From Lachnospiraceae bacterium RM5 (GTDB lineage Bacteria > Bacillota > Clostridia > Lachnospirales > Lachnospiraceae): DNA of 64,000 bases. The translations under genes and the position numbers were made by a program. A model generated the notes under the pieces. The model was given only the letters and a program-made list of their open reading frames with translations. It did not search any database and was not told the origin of the DNA. This document shows, in pieces, positions 53,783-63,097 of the stretch (its first letter is position 1; the number at the start of each line of letters is the position of its first letter). The stretch spans positions 130,684-194,683 of the forward strand of contig FOFK01000004.1 of the NCBI GenBank assembly GCA_900110975.1, read 5' to 3'.

Positions 53783-54700
53783 GTGATAAATAAAGATATT
53801 AAAAGTAAAAAAGCATATTTTCATTTGCCAGGATTGTTTGAATTTTATGAATTATACAAAAGATTCCTGCCTTTATTTAAAAAACATCCGGAGTATTTTT
53901 ATGAATGTTGTGAAATTGGCTCTATTTATGGAGCACCTGAAGAATGCTTATGGGCAGGAGGCAGGGTAGAATATGGAGAAGTAAAACCAGAAAAAGTTTT
54001 GGAATTATTACAGGAATATGGTATATCTGCAAGATTGACTTTTAGTAATTCTTTATTGGAAAAAAGACATTTGGATGATAAATTTTGTAATGGGTTATGC
54101 GAGCTTTTGAATAACGAAAACAAGGTAAAAAATGGGCTGATTGTATACTCGGATTTGTTACTTGATTATGTGAAAAATAATTATAAAAATCTTTATTTTG
54201 TTTCATCCACAACAAAAGTTCTGGATGAATTTTCATTGTTTTTAAAAGAACTTGAAAGAGAAGAATTTCGATATGTTGTGCCGGATTTTCGTTTAAATAA
54301 TAAGTTGGAACTCTTAGAAAAAATGTCTCAGAATCAAAAAGATAAGGTTGAATTTCTTTGTAATGAGTGCTGTGATTTTGGATGTAAAAATCGCAAAAAA
54401 TGTTATGAGAATGTAAGTAGGATTTATGTTGAAAATAAGGATTCCAAGGCATTATGTGCGGGAAGTGAAAAAGGTGAGGGATATCGTTTTACAAAAGCTA
54501 TGAATAATCCTGGATTTATTGGAATAGATAAAATTAGAAATTGGTATCTTCCTAAGGGTTTTTCTCAATTTAAAATAGAAGGACGTGGCCTTGGAAGTGC
54601 ACTGGTGTTAGAATTTTTGCTATATTATCTGACAAAACCGGAATATCAATTGCATGTCAGGGAAGAGATTTATTTGGATAATATGCTGGATTTGTTTTGA
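53783..54700 (+). CDS. Conserved Lachnospiraceae-type protein with Cys cluster, function unknown
   Basis: 305 residues starting at GTG 53783 after AGAGGT. Residues YFHLPGLFEFYELYKRFLPL, IGSIYGAPEECLWAGGR and ARLTFSNSLL are of a type I have seen repeatedly in Lachnospiraceae genomes without known function. The Cys cluster CNECCDFGCKNRKKC plus a later Cys could bind a metal or Fe-S cluster. The end, FKIEGRGLGSALVLEFLLYY, recalls peptidase U32-type TIM barrels, but weakly. Confidence 0.75.
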   Translation: MINKDIKSKKAYFHLPGLFEFYELYKRFLPLFKKHPEYFYECCEIGSIYGAPEECLWAGGRVEYGEVKPEKVLELLQEYGISARLTFSNSLLEKRHLDDKFCNGLCELLNNENKVKNGLIVYSDLLLDYVKNNYKNLYFVSSTTKVLDEFSLFLKELEREEFRYVVPDFRLNNKLELLEKMSQNQKDKVEFLCNECCDFGCKNRKKCYENVSRIYVENKDSKALCAGSEKGEGYRFTKAMNNPGFIGIDKIRNWYLPKGFSQFKIEGRGLGSALVLEFLLYYLTKPEYQLHVREEIYLDNMLDLF

Positions 54701-54787
54701 GGGGATTATTTGATTACAAATATAATTCCTATTGTTGTATAATAAAACGTATGATGTAGCAAAAGCAACTAAAGGAGAAAAATCATT

Positions 54788-55489
54788 ATGAAAAATAGTA
54801 TGAAAAAAATAGGTTTAGTTGGTGGTACCGGTCCGGAATCAACTTTAATGTATTATAAAGAACTTAATAGCAGAATAGATGAGCTTACAAATAAAGAAGC
54901 CATGCCTGAAATTATGATTGAAAGCGTTGATTTTCGCAGAGCTTGGAAGATGGTTTGTGATGAAAAATATGATGAACTTACAAGTTATTTATTAGAGAAA
55001 GTAAACAATCTTAAAAACAGTGGGGCTGAGGTGATTTCCCTTACTGCAGGAACAATGCATATTGTATATGATGAGATTGTTAGTGAAAGTGGAGTTGATC
55101 TGGTAAGTATTCCGAAAGCTGTTTGTGATGAGGTTCTTTCAAGGAAAATAAAGAAAGTTGGACTTCTTGGAACAATTTTTACCATGGAGAAGGAATACAT
55201 GAAAAAAGACTTGATTGCAGCAGGCGTTGATGTGGTTGTTCCAAATGAGAAAGAAAGAAACCTGGTAGCAGAAAGAATATTAAATGAGCTTGAATTAGGC
55301 ATTGTTAAGGAAAGTACATTAAAAGAATTTAATACAATTATTTCGCGTATGAAGGATGAAGAGGGGATAGAGGCTGTAATATTAGGTTGTACTGAATTGC
55401 CGCTTTTGCTTAATTCGGATAATTGTGTACTTCCTTGTCTTGATGCAGTAGAGATACATATAAATAAACTTATCTCACTTTCAATTTGA
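54788..55489 (+). CDS. Aspartate/glutamate racemase-family protein
   Basis: 233 residues: KKIGLVGGTGPESTLMYYKE opens it and VILGCTELPLLL carries the C-terminal catalytic Cys. At the place of the N-terminal catalytic Cys (or Thr), the sequence reads SLTAGTMH, with Ala, so the usual two-base mechanism may be altered. Family members racemise Asp, Glu or other amino acids. AAAGGAGA precedes ATG 54788. No terminator is clear; AT-rich repeats follow. Confidence 0.85.
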   Translation: MKNSMKKIGLVGGTGPESTLMYYKELNSRIDELTNKEAMPEIMIESVDFRRAWKMVCDEKYDELTSYLLEKVNNLKNSGAEVISLTAGTMHIVYDEIVSESGVDLVSIPKAVCDEVLSRKIKKVGLLGTIFTMEKEYMKKDLIAAGVDVVVPNEKERNLVAERILNELELGIVKESTLKEFNTIISRMKDEEGIEAVILGCTELPLLLNSDNCVLPCLDAVEIHINKLISLSI

Positions 55490-55496
55490 CAAATTT

Positions 55497-55585
55497 TTTG
55501 ATGGAATTTATTATATTGGAATTTATTATATTGAAAATTATTATAAGAATAAAATTATTATAAGAATAAAATTATTAAATAATGG
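55497..55585. repeat. Short AT-rich direct repeats before the J-like gene
   Basis: Two copies of GGAATTTATTATATT and two of ATTATTATAAGAATAAA lie in the spacer. No clear promoter is seen here. Confidence 0.6.
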
Positions 55586-55627
55586 AATCATTGACGACTT
55601 AAATTGACGAAAAAATAGGAGAACTTA

Positions 55628-58600
55628 ATGGAAAAATTTGAAATTTGGGAAGAACTTGAAACAGAAAAAACTAAAGATGAAAAAGCTATAAAAGCCGCAT
55701 ATTATGCTAAATTAAAGAGGGTAAATCCTGAGGATGATGCAGAAGGTTTTAAAAGATTACGTGAAGCATATGATGAAGCTATAGCTTATGCAAAATCTAA
55801 TGAAGATGAAGAAAGTAAAGAAAAAGATGAATTTGATCTCTGGATTGATGAGATTAGAGAGATTTATGAAAACTATAGCAGACGTGTTAATCCTGATGAG
55901 TGGGAAAAAATATTTGATAAAGAAATTTGTAAGTCATTAGATACACAGGATATGGCAGCTGAAAGACTTTTAGTTTATATAATGGAAGATTATTTTATGC
56001 CATATTTTGTCTGGAATAGGATAGAAGAAATTTTTGGTATAAAGGGAAAAAGGGAAGTACTTGTTGAAAAATTCCCTGGAAATTTCATTGATTATGTTTT
56101 TAATGAGATAGACAAAAAAACAGATGATGGATTTTATAATTATTTTTATGGGAATCTTAATGGGAATCCGGATGAGTTAATCAGAAATCAGTCACAGTGT
56201 TTTGATGGGTTATATGAACAGTTATTGATAAAAAATCCTGATGAGAGGGATTTTTCTTCGATTCATGAAAAAATTGATGAAAATAAAAAAATGGATATTT
56301 CCCATATTTACACAACTGTTATTGAAGAAGTCGTAGCCTTTTATGAAAAGGATTTTGAAAAAGTTAAAGATTGTTTTAATGACCTGGTGGGAAAATTAGG
56401 AGATGATGAAAATCCATATTTAAATAATCATCATCTTATAGAAGGTTATGTGCTGGGATATGAAGTTACAGGCCAAAAAGAAAAATCAGAAAAAATTCGT
56501 GAATATCTGGCAAAAGAGACAGACAGACTTTATATAATATCTGACTGCGTTCGTTTTTATATGGATGCAGGAGAAAATAAAAAGGCTAAGGAACTGGCTA
56601 TTGAGTGTATGGGGAAATATTCAGAATATCCAACACTTATTTTTTATATGCAAAATGCAAATAAGGAACTTATAAATCAGTACCGTGAAGAAGCTGAAAA
56701 TGGAAATGAAGACAGTGCTTATGAGCTTGGATGGAGTTATTTTCAAAATGAACAGTTTGAGGAATGCATTGAATATATTAAGCCAAGAAAACCCGTAGAA
56801 GGCGGTAAAAAAGAATATACTTATAATAATCTTTTAGGAAGATGCCTTGCAAGAAATAAACAGTATGATGAGGCGATTCCATATTTACTTCGTGCTCATG
56901 AGTTAATTCTTAAGGTTAAGGAAAAGAAAGCTGAGGGTGAAGAAGAAGAAAAGATGCTTGAAAGAGAAGGGCTTTTTCTTGCTACTTTAGCAATGGCTTA
57001 TCATGAGAAATCCAGAGATGTTCTGGAGAATAATAAGGCTACAAGGGATAATTATCGACAGGCAGATGAATATCTGTGTGAAGCTATTAATAAAATTGAG
57101 GAATGCGTTTCGGTAGAAAAAAACATGCGTGATATGATTTATTATCAGCGTGAAAGAGCTTTGATTTATTATGATAATGAGCAGTACAGCAAATGTATTG
57201 ATGTCTGTGATGAGATTTTAAATGGAGGAACTGACTGGTATTATATATACCAGCTTCGTTCTCAGGCTTTTTATAAATTAAATTATCAACAGAATGTTAT
57301 TAACGATTTTTATTCTATTAGAAATCTTATTCCGGATAATCTTGATATACCATATATTTATATTTCGCCACTTATGGCATATCTTGAATATGGACGTTTT
57401 GAAGATGCAAATGAATTGTTTAAGTTTGCAGAGGAACATGGGGCGGACAGTGTAATACTTGATTTGTTTAAATTGTATGCAAAATTCAAGCAGGAACCTG
57501 CTTTTAAAATATTTGCAGAAATTGAAGAATGTATTTCTCGTCTTATAAATGAGGAAACAAATCTTACAAAGTCAGAAATTGCGGATATTATTATATTTAT
57601 GGCATATGTATCGGATGATGAGACTTATTTTACAAAGACCATGGAAAAAGCAACTGATTTTTATCCAGGATGTACCAGAAAAGTAAATTGGTGGATAGGA
57701 ATTTATTATGAGAGAAGAAGAGAATATCAGAATGCTGTTATGTATTTTGATTATACAGCAAATCTGGCATTTAAACAGGATGATATTGATTATAACAGAT
57801 TAAGACTTGGAAAAAATTACTGGTATATGAATAAGGACGATGAGGCATTTGATATTTATATGTCAGTGTATAAAAATAATCCAAAGCACACAAGCGTTAA
57901 CAGATGTTTAGCGGAGTTTTATCTTTTTAAATTCCGTAACGATAAGAAGGATGAGACAATTAATCTTGCATTAAAGCATGTTAATGAACAGGCTGAGTTA
58001 TATATGGATGAGGACGTTCAAAGACTTAGGGCAGAAATTAATTTGGAAAAATATGAGATTGCTGAGTGTAAGAAAGATTTATTAGACCTTTACGAAAAAG
58101 AGCCGGATTCAGTTCAGGTAATGAGAATGCTTGAAAAGGTTTATCGTTATGAAGGAGATTTTGAGAATTCCTATAATCTCTGTTTAAAACTTAGGGACTT
58201 AGAAAAAGATGATTATTATCAGAGTAAATATGATAAATTCATATGTTCTTCCATGGCACTTCATCGCTACGATGGGTTGGAAGAAATAATTTTAAATGGT
58301 TATAAGTACAACAGGGAGTGGGCATTTGAAAAATTAATTCGATTGTATTATTTTCAGGGGCGTTTTGACGAGCTTTTAGAAAAGGGCAGAAATGCCATTC
58401 AAAATGGAAAAACAGATTATGAAAAGTTCCTTGGTTATAGGACTGTAATTGATATGCTCTCAGAGAAAGGTGCGGAAATTACATCATTTAACAGTTTATG
58501 GTTTTATTTAACAGGGCTTTTACCGGATATGTCTTTTGTTAATGGTAATACAGGTTATGATAAAGATTTATTAAAGGCTTTAAAGGAATATCGTGAATTT

Positions 58601-59152
58601 ATAAGGTTTCATGCGAATGTCAGATTGTATGGATATGAATGCCTTAAAGATTTCTTTTTTGAAAATTATGGAGATGTAAAGTTGGCAATTAAACCTGTGT
58701 TTGAAATGAGAGAATATGTCAAGGCGGAAGATCGCTATAACATACATAAGAATAATCTTATGACGGCCACATTATTTGCATTTTATGGAAAACGAATTAA
58801 GGCTAAAAAGCATTTTGAGACATATCTTCGTCAATTGGAAAATGATCATGGCGGAGTTGAAGGATGGTTAAAGGAAAATGGTTATTCAAGGGTAAAATTT
58901 TATGAGATTGGCTTGTATTATTATGCAATGAATGATTTAGAAGCACTGAAAAAATGTGTAGAAGGAATGAAAAACAGAGTGATTTGTACACATTGTGATA
59001 AGTGTAAATGTTTTGAATATTATATTTTAAAAGGCCATTTAGAAAAATTAAGAGGCAATAAAATGGAAGCATTACAAGCTTATAAAATTGCTTTGGATAG
59101 TGCTGGAAATGCAAGTAGAAAATATATAACAAGATTAATAAATGAATGTTAA
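55628..59152 (+). CDS. J-domain-like TPR protein lacking the HPD motif
   Basis: 1174 residues. The first 55 resemble a J domain (FEIWEELETEKTKDEKAIKA ... FKRLREAYDEAI), but the HPD loop reads NPED at 33-36. A short acidic linker is followed by a very long helical region with TPR-like repeats, e.g. AYELGWSYFQNEQFEECIEY and LGRCLARNKQYDEAIPYLLRAHE. HPD normally stimulates Hsp70 ATPase; its loss suggests binding without stimulation or a changed mode. The HscC-like Hsp70 starts 40 bases downstream, so the pair very likely works together. TAGGAGA precedes ATG 55628. Confidence 0.85.
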   Translation: MEKFEIWEELETEKTKDEKAIKAAYYAKLKRVNPEDDAEGFKRLREAYDEAIAYAKSNEDEESKEKDEFDLWIDEIREIYENYSRRVNPDEWEKIFDKEICKSLDTQDMAAERLLVYIMEDYFMPYFVWNRIEEIFGIKGKREVLVEKFPGNFIDYVFNEIDKKTDDGFYNYFYGNLNGNPDELIRNQSQCFDGLYEQLLIKNPDERDFSSIHEKIDENKKMDISHIYTTVIEEVVAFYEKDFEKVKDCFNDLVGKLGDDENPYLNNHHLIEGYVLGYEVTGQKEKSEKIREYLAKETDRLYIISDCVRFYMDAGENKKAKELAIECMGKYSEYPTLIFYMQNANKELINQYREEAENGNEDSAYELGWSYFQNEQFEECIEYIKPRKPVEGGKKEYTYNNLLGRCLARNKQYDEAIPYLLRAHELILKVKEKKAEGEEEEKMLEREGLFLATLAMAYHEKSRDVLENNKATRDNYRQADEYLCEAINKIEECVSVEKNMRDMIYYQRERALIYYDNEQYSKCIDVCDEILNGGTDWYYIYQLRSQAFYKLNYQQNVINDFYSIRNLIPDNLDIPYIYISPLMAYLEYGRFEDANELFKFAEEHGADSVILDLFKLYAKFKQEPAFKIFAEIEECISRLINEETNLTKSEIADIIIFMAYVSDDETYFTKTMEKATDFYPGCTRKVNWWIGIYYERRREYQNAVMYFDYTANLAFKQDDIDYNRLRLGKNYWYMNKDDEAFDIYMSVYKNNPKHTSVNRCLAEFYLFKFRNDKKDETINLALKHVNEQAELYMDEDVQRLRAEINLEKYEIAECKKDLLDLYEKEPDSVQVMRMLEKVYRYEGDFENSYNLCLKLRDLEKDDYYQSKYDKFICSSMALHRYDGLEEIILNGYKYNREWAFEKLIRLYYFQGRFDELLEKGRNAIQNGKTDYEKFLGYRTVIDMLSEKGAEITSFNSLWFYLTGLLPDMSFVNGNTGYDKDLLKALKEYREFIRFHANVRLYGYECLKDFFFENYGDVKLAIKPVFEMREYVKAEDRYNIHKNNLMTATLFAFYGKRIKAKKHFETYLRQLENDHGGVEGWLKENGYSRVKFYEIGLYYYAMNDLEALKKCVEGMKNRVICTHCDKCKCFEYYILKGHLEKLRGNKMEALQAYKIALDSAGNASRKYITRLINEC

Positions 59153-59192
59153 TATATAACAACATCAAAGAGAAGGATTAGTGAAATAAAAT

Positions 59193-60944
59193 ATGATAGT
59201 TGGAATTGATTTAGGAACAACAAACAGCCTGATTGCATATTATACAGAAGATGGTGCAAAGATAATACCTAACAGATTGGGGAAAAATCTGACACCATCT
59301 GTTGTAAGTGTTGATGAAGAGGGACAAATATATGTAGGTGAAACAGCAAAAGAGCGTGAAATTTTATATCCGGGTTCTTCTGCCAGCGTATTTAAGAGAG
59401 ATATGGGAAGCAATAAAAAATTTCACCTTGGAAAAAAACATTTTGTGGAAAATGGCATTGAATATGAAAAGGACTTTGAGTTTAGTGCACAGGAGTTATC
59501 TGCTTTGGTTTTAAAAGCCTTAAAGGAAGATGCTGAGCATTATCTGGGTGTTCCGGTTGAAGAAGCTGTAATTAGTGTGCCTGCTTATTTTAATGAGGAG
59601 AGAAGACGTGCAACAAAGCTTGCGGGTGAAATGGCAGGATTTAAGGTGGAGCGAATTATTTCAGAACCTACTGCAGCAGCTGTAGCATACGGTCTGTACG
59701 AGAAAGATAAGGATGAAAAGTTCCTTGTTTTTGACCTTGGAGGAGGAACTCTTGATGTTTCCATACTTGAAATGATTGGTGATATTTTAGAGGTACATTC
59801 CGTCTCAGGGGATAATTTCCTTGGTGGTGAAGATTTTACGGATATCTTAGTGGATATGTTTTTTGAGGAACATCCTGAATTTGACCGTCAGTTATTAGAT
59901 GATAAAACTATTTGTCATATAAAGAAAAAAGCAGAAGAATGCAAACGCGGTATGGACGATAATGAAAAAAATATTATGCATTGCGTAATAGACGGAGAAA
60001 GTGTTGATTTTGAAGTAAATGAAAGAAAATATGAAATAAAATGTGCTAAACTTTTTGACAGAATAAAGGTGCCTTTAAAACAGAGCATAAATGATGCAGG
60101 TATTAAAATTTCAGATCTTGATAAAGTTGTCTTAATTGGTGGAGCTACAAAAATGAACATGATTAGAAGATTTGTAGCAAAAATCTTTAAGAAAATTCCT
60201 GATTGCAGTATTAATCCTGATGAAGCAGTAGCTTTAGGAGCAGCTATCCAGGGTGCCATGAAGGAGAGAAATAAAGCTGTAAAAGAACTTATTCTTACGG
60301 ATGTATGTCCATTTACACTTGGAACTGAAGTGACAATTGATAGGGAAGATGGAAGTAAGGAAGGCGGACATTATCATCCTATAATTGAGAGAAATACAGT
60401 AATTCCAGCCAGCAGAACAGACAGATTTTATACATCTTATGATAATCAGAAAAAACTTTGTGTGGATGTACTTCAGGGTGAGAGCCGTTTTGCAAAAAAT
60501 AATCTTTATCTTGGGGAAATTACTGTTAATGTGCCTCCGGATAAGGCAGGTCGTGAAGGAATAGATGTGACTTATACTTATGATATCAATTCTCTTTTGG
60601 AAGTTCAGGTTCGAGTACTGTCTACAGGTGAAGTGAAAAAACAGGTATTCAAGAATCAGAGTGTAGATATGACTGATGAAGAGATAAAAAAACGTTTTGA
60701 AGAAATTTCTTTTTTAAAGATTCATCCAAGAGATCAGGAGGAAAACAGACTTCTTATTTTCAAAGGTGAGAGGTTGTATGAAGAAAGCCTTGGTATAGAA
60801 AGAATTTTGATTGAATCCCATCTTCGTGAATTTGAATCAGCTCTTGATAGCAGAAATGATAGTCTGATTAAGGAAGCAAGAAAGAAATTCATGAAGTTTT
60901 TGCTTAAATACGAAGCAAAAGATGAGGAGGTCTGGAAAAAATAA
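59193..60944 (+). CDS. hscC: HscC-like Hsp70 chaperone
   Basis: 583 residues. The Hsp70 ATPase domain is complete: GIDLGTTNSLIAYYTEDG at the start, VISVPAYFNEERRRATKLAG, SEPTAAAVAYG, VFDLGGGTLDVSI and VVLIGGATKMNMIR. The substrate domain is shorter than in DnaK, with a reduced lid, which fits HscC-type Hsp70s. It lies between the J-like TPR protein and two HExxH proteins and is not beside grpE or dnaJ. The ribosome site AGAAGGA is 15 bases from ATG 59193, rather far. Confidence 0.9.
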   Translation: MIVGIDLGTTNSLIAYYTEDGAKIIPNRLGKNLTPSVVSVDEEGQIYVGETAKEREILYPGSSASVFKRDMGSNKKFHLGKKHFVENGIEYEKDFEFSAQELSALVLKALKEDAEHYLGVPVEEAVISVPAYFNEERRRATKLAGEMAGFKVERIISEPTAAAVAYGLYEKDKDEKFLVFDLGGGTLDVSILEMIGDILEVHSVSGDNFLGGEDFTDILVDMFFEEHPEFDRQLLDDKTICHIKKKAEECKRGMDDNEKNIMHCVIDGESVDFEVNERKYEIKCAKLFDRIKVPLKQSINDAGIKISDLDKVVLIGGATKMNMIRRFVAKIFKKIPDCSINPDEAVALGAAIQGAMKERNKAVKELILTDVCPFTLGTEVTIDREDGSKEGGHYHPIIERNTVIPASRTDRFYTSYDNQKKLCVDVLQGESRFAKNNLYLGEITVNVPPDKAGREGIDVTYTYDINSLLEVQVRVLSTGEVKKQVFKNQSVDMTDEEIKKRFEEISFLKIHPRDQEENRLLIFKGERLYEESLGIERILIESHLREFESALDSRNDSLIKEARKKFMKFLLKYEAKDEEVWKK

Positions 60945-60980
60945 TACGAAGCAAAAGATAGGGAGGTCTGGAAAAATGAA
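60909..60980 (+). repeat. 36-bp tandem duplication at the hscC 3' end
   Basis: TACGAAGCAAAAGAT, then GAGG or AGGG, then AGGTCTGGAAAAA, is present twice, at 60909 and 60945. The first copy encodes the HscC C-terminus; the second supplies the GGGAGGT ribosome site of the lipoprotein. Confidence 0.85.
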
Positions 60981-63069
60981 AAGAAAAATATTGGTGATTT
61001 TAGTGCTTGTTGTATTAGGGTTAAGTGGATGTGCTAATAAAAAAGTTTTTACCAATAGCAAGAAGGATGCCAGTGTAAAAAACAAAATAGAGTTATCAAA
61101 TGTTACTTACTATGATGATAAAAATATAAAAAATGAATATGGTGATATTACACTTTATGCTGGCGTGAAAAATGAGATGATAGATTATGAACAGACCAGA
61201 TTGAATATTTTAGCAGGATTAAAAGATAATAAAGCTATCGTTTCTTGTGACGCAGAAGATGGAAAACGCTATATTGTGTTCATAGACACAGATACTAAAG
61301 CCGCAGAAATAAAGATGGAATTATCATTTGATGATTATGTGACATGTAAGGACAGTTATATTGTTATACAGCATGCTGATTATGAAAAATCTGAATATAG
61401 TTCTACTTTGTATGATTATGATTTAAATGAAATATGTCATTTGGATTTAGATGAATCAGTTGATAATGTTTTTCCTGATCAGAATATGGAAAAGGTTTAT
61501 TATCTGAAGGATAATAAGCTAAAGTATATGGCATTGGATGATAATAAATCTTATGATGTTGAAATAGAATATTTTGATAATGTTAATTATATTTATGATT
61601 ATGGTGTGTCAAATGGCAGAGAATATCTTATTTTAGATGCAGGTTATGATAATGGCCAGCAATATAGAATTATGAGTGATATTTCTACAGGAGAGGTAGT
61701 ATATCTTTTTAATGATACCAGTTTTGTATATGAATTTACGAATGGACATATGCCTATGACAGATTATCTTGATGAGAATAAAACTGTTTTATATGATTAT
61801 GTAGATGGGGATACAGGATATAAATATGTTTCATCAGGAGAAGAGGTTATGACAAGCTACAGGATTTTATCTGATGGCAGAGTATTAGCAGCTATGTTAA
61901 TGGAAGAAGAAGTTGATTTTTATATTTTTGATAAAGATATGATAGTGGCATCTTCTAGTGTTAATATTCATGATTGTCTGATTGATGGTGGTGTTCTGGA
62001 TTCTGAAGAAATTATGGATATTTATATATATAGTGATATTTTTGAATTATCAGAAGGGAATATTGTTTTTAGTTTAGGATGTGGAGATTATAGCTGTTAT
62101 TTTAATTGGATACCACGGGAAGAAAACATAACTAATGAGGCTATAGAAATATCGGAATTTTCTTCTGATGAATTGTTTCTTGCAAGTGACAGTGAAGAAA
62201 TTTTAAATTATTTACCTGGAGAATTAAGTGAAGAATTAAAACCTCTTAGAGAAAGAGCTGATGACTTAGAGAATAAGTATGATATAGATATCAAGATAGG
62301 AGAAGAAGGAAGAGGCAAATATGATGATTATTTAGTTAGTGAGTCAATTGATTATAGTTTAGTTAGTGACTCATTAGAACGTTTAGATGAACAGTTGGGA
62401 AGATATCCTGATGGATTTTTTAAGCAATTTAAAAATAAAAGTCATAATGGTTTAAGTGTTACATTGTCTGGAAATATAACAAAAACAAGTAATTTTTTGG
62501 CAGATGGTGATCAGCCGTCGGGATTTACAGACCCAAATTTCAACATGATAATTGTTGTTGTGGATATTGAATATTCATATGGCTTTGAATCAATTTTTAA
62601 TCATGAAATGAGTCATGCCATAGAATCTATAATCTTTGATAGATTCTATGGTGAAGATGAAGATATTGATATTTATAATGAAATCAGCACTGAGGGAGAT
62701 GATAGTGAAGGAAATGATACTGACGATTATCCGCTTGCTGATGATAAATGGAATCAATTTAATCCTAAGGTGGATGATATTTATACCTATGATTATGGAA
62801 TATATGGATATGATAAATATGAAAAATATTGTAGTGAATGGATGGGATATGATGAACTGTATTTTACACGATGCTATGGAATGACATATCCAACAGAAGA
62901 CAGAGCTACTATTTTTGAAGAGGTTATGACAGGAAGTTACTGTATTGATTTGGATAAAGCAACTCATATACAGGATAAGCTTAATTATTATTGTAAATGT
63001 ATACGTGATAGTTTTGATACCACGGGATGGGAAGATGTTCCATGGGAAAAATATTATAATGTTAATTAG
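60976..63069 (+). CDS. Lipoprotein with a C-terminal HExxH zincin motif
   Basis: 697 residues. The N-terminus MKRKILVILVLVVLGLSGC is a lipoprotein signal with a lipobox ending at Cys19, so the protein is anchored outside the membrane. The middle has a repeating beta-strand pattern, Tyr/Asp-rich, which may be a propeller. Near the C-terminus is His543-Glu-Met-Ser-His547 in FNHEMSHAIES, and a later Glu in RATIFEEVM could be the third zinc ligand. Start: ATG 60976 after GGGAGGT; the earlier frame from 60922 overlaps hscC and lacks a signal. Peptidase activity is inferred. Confidence 0.82.
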   Translation: MKRKILVILVLVVLGLSGCANKKVFTNSKKDASVKNKIELSNVTYYDDKNIKNEYGDITLYAGVKNEMIDYEQTRLNILAGLKDNKAIVSCDAEDGKRYIVFIDTDTKAAEIKMELSFDDYVTCKDSYIVIQHADYEKSEYSSTLYDYDLNEICHLDLDESVDNVFPDQNMEKVYYLKDNKLKYMALDDNKSYDVEIEYFDNVNYIYDYGVSNGREYLILDAGYDNGQQYRIMSDISTGEVVYLFNDTSFVYEFTNGHMPMTDYLDENKTVLYDYVDGDTGYKYVSSGEEVMTSYRILSDGRVLAAMLMEEEVDFYIFDKDMIVASSSVNIHDCLIDGGVLDSEEIMDIYIYSDIFELSEGNIVFSLGCGDYSCYFNWIPREENITNEAIEISEFSSDELFLASDSEEILNYLPGELSEELKPLRERADDLENKYDIDIKIGEEGRGKYDDYLVSESIDYSLVSDSLERLDEQLGRYPDGFFKQFKNKSHNGLSVTLSGNITKTSNFLADGDQPSGFTDPNFNMIIVVVDIEYSYGFESIFNHEMSHAIESIIFDRFYGEDEDIDIYNEISTEGDDSEGNDTDDYPLADDKWNQFNPKVDDIYTYDYGIYGYDKYEKYCSEWMGYDELYFTRCYGMTYPTEDRATIFEEVMTGSYCIDLDKATHIQDKLNYYCKCIRDSFDTTGWEDVPWEKYYNVN

Positions 63070-63097
63070 TTGGTAGGATTAGATTTGGAGGACAGAA

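Noticed and set aside
60922-60975. Upstream extension of the lipoprotein gene
   Set aside because: It overlaps the hscC 3' end, would hide the lipoprotein signal, and the GGGAGGT site points to ATG 60976.
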